A DNA stretch of 64,000 bases, taken from NCBI GenBank assembly GCA_913060895.1, contig CAJXSN010000010.1, forward strand, positions 30,908-94,907, given 5' to 3'. Positions 35,892 to 44,686 of this stretch are shown here, piece after piece; within the stretch, counting starts at the first letter, position 1; every line of letters begins with the position of its first letter. A program made the translations under genes and the position numbers. Under the pieces are notes generated by a model that searched no databases, was not told the origin of the DNA, and worked only from the letters and a program-made list of their open reading frames with translations. The DNA is from an uncultured Sphingomonadaceae bacterium. Lineage in GTDB: Bacteria > Pseudomonadota > Alphaproteobacteria > Sphingomonadales > Sphingomonadaceae.

Positions 35892-37097
35892 TCAGGTGAG
35901 TTCTTTGGCAATAATTTCGCGCTGGATTTCCGAGGCTCCGCCGAAGATCGTGCCGGCCAATCCATTCAGATGGCGTCCGGCGACAGCTAAACCGTGTTCG
36001 GGCAGAGGTGTGTCATTGGGTACGGCAAAATCCGGTCCATCGAGGGTCAGTGCAGGGAGGCCATTAGGTCCGAGCGCTTCCATCGAGGCCTTCTCTATCG
36101 CCTGCAATAATTCCGAGCCCAGGGTCTTGACGATCGAAGCCGTCGTGCCCGGTCTGCCGCCAGCCTGCCGTCTGGCAACCTGACGCATATCGAGCGTTTC
36201 GAGGGCGACCACCCGTGCCGCCAGTTGACCCAGGCGAAGCTGGATATCTTTTTCGTCAATCAAACGGTTGCCCGGCGTATCACCGGGCTCGTTTCGCAGT
36301 ATCGTCTTGTATCGTTCTAGCGCCATACGTGAGCGCGTTGACGGTGCACCGCCGCCGCGTTCAAATTCGAGCAAATATTTGGCGTAGCTCCAGCCCTTGC
36401 CTTCTTCTCCGACCAGATTGCGGGTTGGCACGCGCACATTATCAAAATGCACTTGGTTGACCTCATGTTCGCCCGCAATTGTAATGATCGGCCTAACGGT
36501 AACACCGGGTGAATCCATATCGACCAACAGGAAGCTGATCCCGTTCTGCTGCCTGTCTTCCCGCGAAGTGCGGACCAATGCAAAGATCATGTTTGCGAAA
36601 TGGGCATGGGTAGTCCAAGTTTTCTCGCCCGAGATGACATAATCGTCACCGTCGCGAACGGCCTTCGTCTTCAGGCTGGACAGGTCGGAACCTGCGCCCG
36701 GTTCGGAGAACCCCTGACACCAGTAATCCTGTCCGGAACGAATGCGCGGCAGGAAATATTCCTTCTGCCAATCGGAACCATATTCGCAGATCACCGGCCC
36801 CACCAGGCCGATACCCATCGGGGCAACTGCTGGCGCGCCCCTCCGCGCCGCCTCGCTTTCGTAGATATAGCGTTGAACCGGAGTCCAGCCACACCCGCCA
36901 TACTCTTTCGGCCAGGCATAGGTGATCCAGCCCTTCTCGTAGAGAGCGCGATGCCATTCTTTCGACCAGGGAGGATCGACGAACACACCAGTCGAAAGTC
37001 GACTGGCTCGGCGAACAGCCGGGGTAAGATGTTGTTCGAGGAACTCCAGAACTTCCTCGCGGAATGCCTGCTCTTCCGAATTCAATTCGATATGCAA
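35892..37097 (-). CDS. Acyl-CoA dehydrogenase
   Basis: The 401-residue full-length dehydrogenase has SEPGAGSDLSSLKT in the beta domain, EKTWTTHAHFANM next to the flavin, and FGGASEIQREIIAKEL at the C-terminus. It is of the FadE28/CaiA-like branch found in sterol and terpenoid side-chain pathways (family knowledge). The start is a TTG at 37097 with GGAAGG about ten bases before it. It is 85 bases downstream of a TonB receptor gene on the same strand and convergent with the degenerate acyl-CoA dehydrogenase at 34738, with only 32 bases between their stops. Probably the catalytic half of a pair. Confidence 0.9.
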   Translation of the reverse strand: MHIELNSEEQAFREEVLEFLEQHLTPAVRRASRLSTGVFVDPPWSKEWHRALYEKGWITYAWPKEYGGCGWTPVQRYIYESEAARRGAPAVAPMGIGLVGPVICEYGSDWQKEYFLPRIRSGQDYWCQGFSEPGAGSDLSSLKTKAVRDGDDYVISGEKTWTTHAHFANMIFALVRTSREDRQQNGISFLLVDMDSPGVTVRPIITIAGEHEVNQVHFDNVRVPTRNLVGEEGKGWSYAKYLLEFERGGGAPSTRSRMALERYKTILRNEPGDTPGNRLIDEKDIQLRLGQLAARVVALETLDMRQVARRQAGGRPGTTASIVKTLGSELLQAIEKASMEALGPNGLPALTLDGPDFAVPNDTPLPEHGLAVAGRHLNGLAGTIFGGASEIQREIIAKELT

Positions 37098-37182
37098 ATG
37101 AATATCGCCTTCCTTAACTCATGCCCGAACCGCAACTTGTCAGCCTGAGCACATCAATCAAACTCGGCTGATGCCGGTAACG

Positions 37183-39615
37183 CTAAAATTGCGCGGTAAC
37201 TTCGGCCAATACAGTGCGCGGATTGCCCCAGCCCTGGAACAGGACGTTCGGCAGAGAATTATTGCGGTATTCCTTGTCCAGCAGATTCTTGCCGATCAGC
37301 TGCAGAGAAAGCTGCTTCCAGGTAAAACCGATCGAGGCGTCCAGCAAGCCGTAGCCTTCCTGAATGTCGGGCTCCGTGCCCAGCGATCTGAGAACCACAT
37401 CATCGACGTAGGAATATTGCAGCGTCGAATTCATCGCTACATCTGCAGTCAAATCTCGCTCAAAATTCGCGGTGAGGGCATAGGTGTATTCCGGCGCCTG
37501 TGGCAGGGGAGTATCCGACAGGTCGATCAACCCCTGAGCCGGACTGCCCGGCAAACCTCCCGGGCCCACACCCAGACGTGTCGCCGGCACCATCGCCTCT
37601 TCTACACTCGCATCGAGATACCCCATATTGGCGAGCAGGGTCAGCCCGTCCACACCAGGAACTTTCAATATACTTTCGATCTCGAAGCCCTTGAACTCTG
37701 CCAGCTGGAAGTTGTTTACATAGGTGTTGGTGTTAACTCCGAAATTCGGGGTCAGAGCGACGGCCCCCGTCTGCAATCCCTCCAGCTCGGTATAGAAGCC
37801 AGTTAGGTTCAAGGTAAGCGCGCCATCAAACAGGGTGTTTTTAGACCCGATCTCGATCTGCCGGGTTGTCTCCGGTTCGAAAGCCAGAAAATTCTCGCCG
37901 GTGCCACCGGTATAGTTGGGAAGCGTTGGATCGACCGCTTCTGCGGCGGTGCCTCTGGCCGAGAAACCACCGCTTCTGAACCCGTCCGACAGCGATGCAT
38001 ACAGCAAGTGGTCAGGGCTCGGGGCCCACGACAGAGATGCTTGGAAAACCGTATCTTCCCAGCTCTTCTCATCTTCCAGCAGTGGAAGCAAAACCGAACC
38101 TCCGACAACCGGTACCTCGGGTAGATAGAAAACGGTTTTAGAGTATTCCTTCTCTTCGTGAATCCACTGGGCCCCGGCGGTTGCGGTCAGGCTGGGCACA
38201 ATCTCCCATTCGACCTGTCCGAACAGGGCGTAGGAGCGCGTGTCCTGTGTGGTACGCTCGAACGCAGCGAAATTCGTTGTCTGACGGCTTTCGATAGCGT
38301 CGTCGTAAAAGAAGCCGCCAGCCTGAAGGAACAGGGTGTCGGTCAGCGTGCTGGCAATCCGCAGTTCCTGAGTGAATTCCTGAAACTCCTGATCCCTGAT
38401 CGTGTGCAGGGTGCCGGTTGGATTGGCCGGACTGGAGAGCAGCGGATTGACCGTGAAGTTGCACCCCAACCCCTGGGTATCGGCGCCGCAGCCGCTGTCA
38501 AAATCCTGCAGCGTGTAATCCGCTTCATCCAGATAGCCGGTGATGGACGTGATCGTTCCGATGCTGGTTTCCCAGTCGACCCGCAAGCTGGCGCGATAGG
38601 CGTCCAGTTGCTGATCGCTGACCAGGTCGGGCCAGACTTCATGCGGCCTGACGCCGGGATTGAGTTGCTGTCCGCCGAAGAACAGGTCGACGCCCAGCAC
38701 GTTGTCGTTCTGTAGCGGAGTCGCCTCGCCGCGCTCTCGATTATAATCGAATACGAACAGCGCTTCCAGACTGTCGGTTGGCTCCCACAGAGCCATGCCG
38801 TGCAGACCGACATATTCATAATCGCCTTCGCTCGTTCCGTCGTAAAGGTTCGTGGCGAAGCCGTCACGCTCACGATACGTTCCGCCGATCTTGAACGACA
38901 GAGTGTCGTCCAGCAGCACGGGTGTGTGAAGGAGGCCCTGTACTACGCGCTGGTCGAAATTGCCGACCCCGACCTTAACCTTGCCGCCAAGGTAGCCCTG
39001 AGGCTTGGTGCGGCGCACCACGATCGCGCCGCCTGACGTGTTCTTGCCGAACAGGACCGATTGCGGTCCGCGCAGCACTTCGATCCGCTCTATGTCGAAC
39101 GTATCGAGCAGCTGCCCGTGGCCCATGCCCCAGTAGAAATCGTCGATAAAAACGCCCACCGATGGGGCTTCCAGTTTCTCTGTCCCGTTGTAACCGATGC
39201 CGCGGATATACAGGCTGGCGACCCCCGGACCGGTGCCTGCATGCGACACGCGTAAATTGGGGATCAATGCAGTAGTCTCGTCGAGACGCTGGATGCCCAC
39301 ATCGTCCAGCGATTCTCCCGACAGGGCTGCGACTGCGACAGGAATGTTCTGCAGCATTTCCTCGCGTTTACGCGCTGTAACGATGATGACATTGCCGAAA
39401 GCGTCGGTTTGCCCTGCTGGCGTTTGCGCCGAATTCTTTTCTTGCTCGTCTTGCGAAATGTCGGCGGGTAATTGCTGCCCAGTGGCGCTCCCGACATCAG
39501 CCTGCCCGTAGGCTGGCGCGGATATTACCAAACCCGCCATTCCAAGGGCTATCAGACTGGTTCTCGCCCCAAGGATATCCGCTGAAACCCGACTGCTATA
39601 AAATTTGGCCGCCAT
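37183..39615 (-). CDS. TonB-dependent outer-membrane receptor
   Basis: The 810-residue receptor has a signal/hydrophobic N-terminus (cleavage probably near residue 36), a TonB-box-like GNVIIVTA, a plug domain with LYIRGIGYNGT and IEVLRGPQSVLFGKNTSGG, and a long beta-barrel ending in Phe (TAQF), the outer-membrane insertion signal. The plug resembles the sphingomonad receptors linked to catabolic genes. It is expressed from a good promoter (39639-39667) with a strong GGAGGGGG ribosome site, and is followed by an acyl-CoA dehydrogenase. Substrate unknown, possibly the same compound as for the receptor at 23562. Confidence 0.92.
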   Translation of the reverse strand: MAAKFYSSRVSADILGARTSLIALGMAGLVISAPAYGQADVGSATGQQLPADISQDEQEKNSAQTPAGQTDAFGNVIIVTARKREEMLQNIPVAVAALSGESLDDVGIQRLDETTALIPNLRVSHAGTGPGVASLYIRGIGYNGTEKLEAPSVGVFIDDFYWGMGHGQLLDTFDIERIEVLRGPQSVLFGKNTSGGAIVVRRTKPQGYLGGKVKVGVGNFDQRVVQGLLHTPVLLDDTLSFKIGGTYRERDGFATNLYDGTSEGDYEYVGLHGMALWEPTDSLEALFVFDYNRERGEATPLQNDNVLGVDLFFGGQQLNPGVRPHEVWPDLVSDQQLDAYRASLRVDWETSIGTITSITGYLDEADYTLQDFDSGCGADTQGLGCNFTVNPLLSSPANPTGTLHTIRDQEFQEFTQELRIASTLTDTLFLQAGGFFYDDAIESRQTTNFAAFERTTQDTRSYALFGQVEWEIVPSLTATAGAQWIHEEKEYSKTVFYLPEVPVVGGSVLLPLLEDEKSWEDTVFQASLSWAPSPDHLLYASLSDGFRSGGFSARGTAAEAVDPTLPNYTGGTGENFLAFEPETTRQIEIGSKNTLFDGALTLNLTGFYTELEGLQTGAVALTPNFGVNTNTYVNNFQLAEFKGFEIESILKVPGVDGLTLLANMGYLDASVEEAMVPATRLGVGPGGLPGSPAQGLIDLSDTPLPQAPEYTYALTANFERDLTADVAMNSTLQYSYVDDVVLRSLGTEPDIQEGYGLLDASIGFTWKQLSLQLIGKNLLDKEYRNNSLPNVLFQGWGNPRTVLAEVTAQF

Positions 39616-39638
39616 TTCCCCCTCCTCTAAGACTCATT

Positions 39639-39667
39639 ATTACTACGGTGATTATTTTTAATGTCAA
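39639..39667 (-). promoter_or_regulatory. Sigma-70-like promoter of the TonB receptor gene
   Basis: On the minus strand a perfect TTGACA (39667-39662) is followed after 17 bases by AGTAAT (39644-39639), about 25 bases before the start codon's ribosome site. Confidence 0.5.
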
Positions 39668-40068
39668 TCCGGCGTCTCACGGGCTGAGTGAACGACTTGA
39701 AGGCACTCTCTATATACCGTTGGCATTTTGAGAATTCGGCCAGACATGGTGCGCTGGATCCATTGTGCGATATGAAATTTGGGCCCCGCACGCTCTGCCA
39801 GCAAGCAAGCTGGGGCGCGAATGAAGAGCGTATCTAGAGGGTCGGAGTCCGAAAGAGACCGCCTTCACCGGGGTCACTAACTACAGGTCTGCAGAAAGCG
39901 CAGTTGGCGCATTTTTGCCAGCTTTCACCTCCACCAGATTCGGTACTCGCGCTTGCTTCCAGAATATTTGGCTTACGTCCCCGCCTTCCGTAAAGATGGT
40001 GTTGGTGGCGACATTGTGTAATCTCATCGGCGAAGGGAAAAGCGTGACAGGCGATAGGATCAGAGTGA
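39668..40068. other. Intergenic region between receptor and TetR genes
   Basis: About 400 bases without a convincing gene. A 73-codon frame on the minus strand (39881-40102) overlaps the TetR start and shows no recognisable family or ribosome site. Promoters for the TetR gene must lie here, but I see no clear boxes or operator. Confidence 0.5.
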
Positions 40069-40698
40069 ATGGGTAGGCCGACACGCCAAGCCTCGACAGC
40101 ATTAACGAGAAAGATACTCCGGGCCGCTCGTCAGGTCTTTCTGGAAGAAGGTTTCGTCAGGACGACGACCGAACGCATTGCCCAGAAAGCGGCCATATCG
40201 AAGCGAACCCTGTACACCCGGTACAAAGGAAAATCTGCGTTATTCGAGACTGTGATTCTGGCAGAAATCCACGATCGATTGATCGACCTTGAGCAGGACA
40301 TACCGGACCTCGGCAATGTCACCCTCGATCTTAAGGCACTAGCCGAAAAACTTCTCTCGTGGGTGCTGTCCGATGTCCATGTCGCGATGGAGCGTGCCGT
40401 CATGGCTGAGGCCGCGCGTTTTCCGGCACTTGCGCAAAAGCTCTATGAGCTTGGTTTTATCCGAACGACGAAACTGGTGGTGAACGTTTTACGAAGAGCG
40501 AACGAAAGAGGCGAGATTGCTGTATCGGATACAGAATTTGCCGCGGAGCAATTCGTTTCGGTTGTGATTCTTCCTCCGTTTCGCCGTGCGGCGCTGGGTA
40601 TAAGTGATTCAGGCTTCACAGCCGATACCGCCGAACGAATGAGCCGCTCGGTAAATCTTTTCGTTCACGGCTGTCGGTCAGGCGTTGCCGGTGACTGA
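40069..40698 (+). CDS. TetR-family transcriptional regulator
   Basis: The 209-residue regulator has an N-terminal helix-turn-helix (GFVRTTTERIAQKAAISKRTLYTRYKGKSALF, about residues 29-60) and a C-terminal domain resembling the AefR/TetR_C_7-type helical bundle. It is divergent from the TonB receptor/acyl-CoA dehydrogenase unit with a 450-base gap, so it is the natural candidate for controlling that unit. Ligand unknown. It ends 60 bases before the convergent Mla-type lipoprotein gene. Confidence 0.88.
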   Translation: MGRPTRQASTALTRKILRAARQVFLEEGFVRTTTERIAQKAAISKRTLYTRYKGKSALFETVILAEIHDRLIDLEQDIPDLGNVTLDLKALAEKLLSWVLSDVHVAMERAVMAEAARFPALAQKLYELGFIRTTKLVVNVLRRANERGEIAVSDTEFAAEQFVSVVILPPFRRAALGISDSGFTADTAERMSRSVNLFVHGCRSGVAGD

Positions 40699-40758
40699 TG
40701 GCCACCCCGCAATCGGGTATTGAAGGAAATTGGCCGCCTTCTAGCGCGAGCCGCTGCT

Positions 40759-41376
40759 TCATAGGTCAAGCTTTGTTCCCGCCCAGATCGCCATGTCGTC
40801 AGCAATTTGCACACTTGCACTGTCGAAAGCGTCGATGACTGACGAAACCGTGTTCTCCATAGCCTGTACTTCTCGTGAGAACTTCTCGATTGCCAAAGGG
40901 GCCGAGGTAGCAGCGCGGGTCAGCTCGGCTTGAGCGACGATGCGAATAACCGGCGGCATTTCCGGTCCATTCTCGTAATAGGCGGCGTAAGAGGTGAACC
41001 TGGTAGAGAGAACATGATAATCAGGTAATCCATCCTGGATCGGTATGTAGGCCTGCTTAACATTGCGCTCTATGCTTTGCCCGATGAGGTCGCCCATCAT
41101 CTCGGGCGCCGGGCTGGCCCACCGTGCCTCGGAGAGATAGGAAATTTCCTGGGCTTCGACGGTAGCGATCCGGTCGGCGTCCGCGCCCGCCGGCATTAGA
41201 GGTCGCTTGATATAGAGAGGAGCGCGGTCCTGAGTGATTGCCGGTGCCGTTTCCGCTCCACTGCCCACTCGATAAAGCGACGTCTCACCACCCATCCCCA
41301 AAATGCCGCCGCTGCATCCGGACAGACCTGCCAGCACGGCGAGAATGGTTAGGTTTTTCGATATCATTCTGGTCAT
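40759..41376 (-). CDS. ABC-type transport auxiliary lipoprotein (PqiC/DUF330-like)
   Basis: The 205-residue lipoprotein has signal peptide and lipobox LSGCSG, with the lipidated Cys near residue 21. The body has the fold hints of the PqiC/DUF330 family (YIKRPLMPAGADADRIA, then WASPAPEMMGDLIGQSIE). In Mla-like and Pqi systems this protein sits in the periplasm near the MCE protein. Its ATG overlaps the MCE gene stop (ATGA), so it is the last gene of a four-gene operon: permease, ATPase, MCE, lipoprotein. Confidence 0.85.
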   Translation of the reverse strand: MTRMISKNLTILAVLAGLSGCSGGILGMGGETSLYRVGSGAETAPAITQDRAPLYIKRPLMPAGADADRIATVEAQEISYLSEARWASPAPEMMGDLIGQSIERNVKQAYIPIQDGLPDYHVLSTRFTSYAAYYENGPEMPPVIRIVAQAELTRAATSAPLAIEKFSREVQAMENTVSSVIDAFDSASVQIADDMAIWAGTKLDL

Positions 41377-42281
41377 TGCGGAAGTTTCCTTTCACGCGGC
41401 TTATGGCGAAGTTGGCGAGAAAGCTGTTCGACCTCGATCGCGGCTTCATCGAGCGATTCCAGTGTCTGCGCGATCCCCGAACCGTCTGGCCCCGCCAGTC
41501 CGCTTGCGGCAGAGTCCAGCCGCTGAATGACGGTGCGAGCCTCGGCGATACCGGTCTTCAAATCCTTTGCGGCTGCCGATACGTCGGCGAAGGCATCCCT
41601 TCCATCGCCGTCAATCGCTGCACGCGCGGATTGCGCAGCACCCTCGATATCCCCGGCAGCGCGGTCGAGTCGCGCAAACGTCTGTTCCGCTTTTTCAAAC
41701 ATCCCGCGACTGGCGCGCAGTTGCTCCGTTGTCGCCCTGACATCGGCAATTGCAGCTGAAATGTTCTCGATGTTCTCGTCCGAAAGCGTTCGACTGACCC
41801 GGCCCAGGACTTCCGAAGCATCGCCGAGCACCTCGCCGCCGCCGTCCATCAGCGACTGCATCGAGCTTTTCTCCGGCTCGATAGTCGGCCGCGGATCGGT
41901 CGAGCTTTCCTTCAGCAGGGGCTTTGACGGCGTTCCGGCGCCGATCTGAATATGCTTGCCTCCGGTAATTCCCTCGGACTCGGTCGTTGCTTTTGAATCC
42001 GATCGCACCGGCGTATCCTCGCGAACACGGATTTCGGTGACCACTAGATTGGGGTTGTTCGGATCAAGCTGGATCGAAGTGATTTCCCCGACGGGAATTC
42101 CATTGAACTGAACTTCGCTACCCTCGTTCAAGCCTCGTATAGGGCCGTCGAAAACGACCCGGTACTCGTCGAAATCACTGGCGAACTGCGATTGCCCCAA
42201 CCACAGCACAAATGCGAAGGCAGCGCCCAGCAGGACAAGCGTCACCCCGCCGATCAGACCGTAATTTGCTTCTCGCTCCAT
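41373..42281 (-). CDS. MCE-family lipid-binding protein (MlaD-like)
   Basis: The 302-residue protein has one N-terminal membrane helix (about residues 8-29), an MCE domain (YRVVFDGPIRGLNEGSEVQFNGIPVG, about 40-120) and a long helical C-terminal part rich in Ala and Asp/Glu. It is expected to form a hexameric ring that holds phospholipid between the inner-membrane permease and the outer membrane. Its ATG overlaps the ATPase stop (TGATG). The C-terminal helix is longer than in E. coli MlaD and more like the MCE proteins of alphaproteobacterial Mla-type systems. Confidence 0.9.
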   Translation of the reverse strand: MEREANYGLIGGVTLVLLGAAFAFVLWLGQSQFASDFDEYRVVFDGPIRGLNEGSEVQFNGIPVGEITSIQLDPNNPNLVVTEIRVREDTPVRSDSKATTESEGITGGKHIQIGAGTPSKPLLKESSTDPRPTIEPEKSSMQSLMDGGGEVLGDASEVLGRVSRTLSDENIENISAAIADVRATTEQLRASRGMFEKAEQTFARLDRAAGDIEGAAQSARAAIDGDGRDAFADVSAAAKDLKTGIAEARTVIQRLDSAASGLAGPDGSGIAQTLESLDEAAIEVEQLSRQLRHKPRERKLPQ

Positions 42282-43048
42282 CAGCAATTCCTTTCCTTTG
42301 CCTGCCCCGCCCGGCCTGCGAAGAACTCCTTGACCCACGGATGATCGGACTTTTCCAGCTCGGGGATCGAGGCAATTTCTACGATCTTCCGGTCCGCAAC
42401 CACAGCTGCGCGGTCGCAAATGGAATAGAGGCTGTCGAGATCGTGGGTTATCATGACTACAGTCAGGCCGAGCGTATCGGTCAAAGTGCGTATCAGTTGA
42501 TCGAATTCCGCCGCACCGATCGGATCGAGCCCCGAAGTGGGCTCGTCCAAAAAGAGCAGTTCGGGGTCGAGCGCGAGGGCCCGGGCAACGCTGGCACGCT
42601 TGCGCATACCCCCTGAAAGTTCGGTTGGCTGTTGGCGCGCAACTTCGGCTTCGAGGCCGACCAGACCAATCTTCATCAAGGCCACACGCTGAAGCCAATC
42701 TCCGCGCAACTCGGAATGCTCGATCAAAGGTGCTTCGACATTCTGCTGGACATTCAGGGAGGAAAATAGCGCACCATGCTGGAACATCACGCCAATGCGG
42801 CGATCGACAGCCATACGGTCGGAGACATCCGACATTTCCTTGCCAAAAATTTCGATGGTTCCGCTATCCGGCTGAAGAAGACCGAGGATGGCGTTCACCA
42901 GAACCGATTTCCCGCTTCCGGACCCGCCGAGGATTGCCAGAATCTCTCCGCGGCGCACCTCCAGATCCAGATCCTCGTGGATGACATGGTCGCCGAACCG
43001 GGTGGTCAGGCCCTCTACACAGATGGGGTGATCATGTTCCATGCTCAT
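42281..43048 (-). CDS. Mla-type ABC transporter ATPase (MlaF-like)
   Basis: The 255-residue ATPase energises lipid transport. Walker A is GGSGSGKS, Q-loop FQHGALF, signature LSGGMRKR, Walker B LLFLDEPTSGLD and H-loop THD, all intact. The motif context (ELSGGMRKRASVARAL, DPIGAAEFDQLI) matches MlaF. I set the start at ATG 43048, whose ATG overlaps the permease stop (ATGA); the frame runs on upstream only through the permease gene. Confidence 0.93.
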   Translation of the reverse strand: MSMEHDHPICVEGLTTRFGDHVIHEDLDLEVRRGEILAILGGSGSGKSVLVNAILGLLQPDSGTIEIFGKEMSDVSDRMAVDRRIGVMFQHGALFSSLNVQQNVEAPLIEHSELRGDWLQRVALMKIGLVGLEAEVARQQPTELSGGMRKRASVARALALDPELLFLDEPTSGLDPIGAAEFDQLIRTLTDTLGLTVVMITHDLDSLYSICDRAAVVADRKIVEIASIPELEKSDHPWVKEFFAGRAGQAKERNC

Positions 43049-44145
43049 AGACCGAGCACATTGAAAAGAACGGCAAAGGCAGCGTCGAGAAGGATGATGG
43101 CGAACAGCGCCTGCACAACAGCAACAGTAACACGCGAGCCGAGCTTCTCGACATCGCCCTCTACGGCGAGGCCTTGCCGGCAACCGGCAATCGCTATCAC
43201 TGCGGCAAGAACTGGCACTTTTGCCATTCCGACCCAGAAATGGCGAATATCCACCGCACTTTCCAGCCGCTCGATGAACAGAACCGGGCTCACGCCCATG
43301 ATGCCCCAGCTGACTACCAGCCCCCCTGCGAGGCCCGCTATCATAGCGATGACCGCAAGCAGCGGCATGGTGATGACCAGAGACAAAAAGCGAGGAAGAA
43401 CAAGAGCGTCGAACAGATCGATACCCATGACCTGCATTGCCTGCGTTTCCTGATTCATTTGCATCGCGCCGATCTGGGCCGCAAAGGTCGATGCCGATCT
43501 CCCGGCAAGAAGGATGGCCGGTATCAGCACACCGAACTCACGCAACACCGAGATACCGACCAGTTCTACGACCAGTTCCGATGCCCCCAGCTGTTCCAGA
43601 AGATCACTGCCAATCAGGGCAACCACCGCACCGATAAAGAAGGTCATGACGGCGATCAGGGGCACCGATTCGAGCCCGGCTTTCTGAATCGACGAAGCCA
43701 GTGCGACCGGTCTGATGCGACTTGGCCGAATGATCGAACGAACCAGTGAAACCTCCAACTTCCCCAAAAATCGGGCGCTCGTCCGTATGGTTTCTCCAGC
43801 CTTGTAAACTGTTTTCCCCAGACGAACATGAAGCGGTTGGCGAGCAGTCTTCGGAACATCTGCTCCTTGCGAAGCGGCGTCGACGAGTTCGAACAGACGC
43901 ACCAGGTTTTCAGGCAGTCCTTCAGTTTTCGTCACCCCGGGTGCCAACGTCAGGATTGCCAGCGCACCGACGCTATCGATCCGGCCTAGCTCGCTGCAGT
44001 CGATTTCCATATGATCGGAAGGCTCATACGTACCTGTTTCGGGCAATTCTGCGAGGCTTTGAGTGGTCCAGTCGCCAGAGACGATCAACGTAGTCTTTTC
44101 GTGCTCTTCTCTGAGGGAGATCGATGGGCGGGATTCCGGCTTCAT
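43045..44145 (-). CDS. Mla-type ABC permease with N-terminal STAS domain (MlaE-like)
   Basis: The 366-residue protein has an N-terminal STAS domain (about residues 1-100, with MEIDCSELGRIDSVGALAIL) fused to an MlaE permease domain (SLVRSIIRPSRIRP, FFIGAVVALIGSDLLEQLGA, LVGISVLREFGVLIPAILLAGRSAS, and EIGAM-like AAQIGAMQMNQETQAMQVMG). In E. coli the STAS protein MlaB is a separate subunit that binds the ATPase; here it is built in. It is the first gene of the operon, preceded by a large palindrome at 44290-44321. Confidence 0.92.
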   Translation of the reverse strand: MKPESRPSISLREEHEKTTLIVSGDWTTQSLAELPETGTYEPSDHMEIDCSELGRIDSVGALAILTLAPGVTKTEGLPENLVRLFELVDAASQGADVPKTARQPLHVRLGKTVYKAGETIRTSARFLGKLEVSLVRSIIRPSRIRPVALASSIQKAGLESVPLIAVMTFFIGAVVALIGSDLLEQLGASELVVELVGISVLREFGVLIPAILLAGRSASTFAAQIGAMQMNQETQAMQVMGIDLFDALVLPRFLSLVITMPLLAVIAMIAGLAGGLVVSWGIMGVSPVLFIERLESAVDIRHFWVGMAKVPVLAAVIAIAGCRQGLAVEGDVEKLGSRVTVAVVQALFAIILLDAAFAVLFNVLGL

Positions 44146-44289
44146 CGAACGAAACGAACAGCTGGAATCGAAAGTGCATTTGAAACCATTGTAGCTGGTT
44201 GGCCAGCAAGCTTAGCCTCCACCTTGAATTCGCCGGAATCAGACCGATCCTTGCTGGACAAATAGCTCATACAACTCTGCTTTCGACCC

Positions 44290-44321
44290 TTACATAAACT
44301 GGGCTTTAAGCCCTTATGTAA
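44290..44321. promoter_or_regulatory. Nested palindrome upstream of the Mla-type operon
   Basis: Outer arms TTACATAA (44290-44297) and TTATGTAA (44314-44321) enclose an inner palindrome GGGCTT-T-AAGCCC (44301-44313). The arms are also part of a direct repeat ending AAACTGG. The size and symmetry suit a TetR-type operator, about 150 bases upstream of the permease gene. No regulator gene is adjacent. Confidence 0.5.
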
Positions 44322-44412
44322 ACTGGTCAGTATCGTTAAATAATGGGGCAAGCAAGCACGACCTGACAATGCATGTGCCAAGAATAGGGTTGGCGATACC
44401 AGCTACATCCGA

Positions 44413-44544
44413 TTAATGTGGAAAGGCAGTTTCAGCGCCGGATGCCGTGACGCATAAGGCCCACATTGTCACGGGGAGAGCCGACCCATCCGCGCCGGTC
44501 GGAATCGCAAGGGGAACGCCCTCCCCGGTACTGGCCCGCATCAT
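44413..44544 (-). CDS. Possible small ORF of 43 residues, unknown
   Basis: A short frame starts ATG ATG at 44544, overlapping the stop of an even shorter upstream frame (TCATGATG), and encodes a 43-residue peptide containing PLAIPTGADGSALPV. I do not recognise it, and there is no strong ribosome site. It lies in the 541-base gap between the permease and the efflux outer-membrane gene, where otherwise only the palindrome at 44290-44321 stands out. Confidence 0.2.
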   Translation of the reverse strand: MMRASTGEGVPLAIPTGADGSALPVTMWALCVTASGAETAFPH

Positions 44545-44686
44545 GATATTGACCCCAAAAATGCCGCCGCGATCGCTGTTTTTGCAACGAGATACAGGGT
44601 TGCTCTTGCTCCGGCCATGTTACGCGCTGCGCGAACAGTATGGTGCCGGAAAAAGTCGTCCCTTGGCTCGAAGACCAACGCAAATT

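Noticed and set aside
39881..40102. A 73-codon frame on the minus strand in the receptor-TetR gap
   Set aside because: No family, no ribosome site, and it overlaps the start of the TetR gene.
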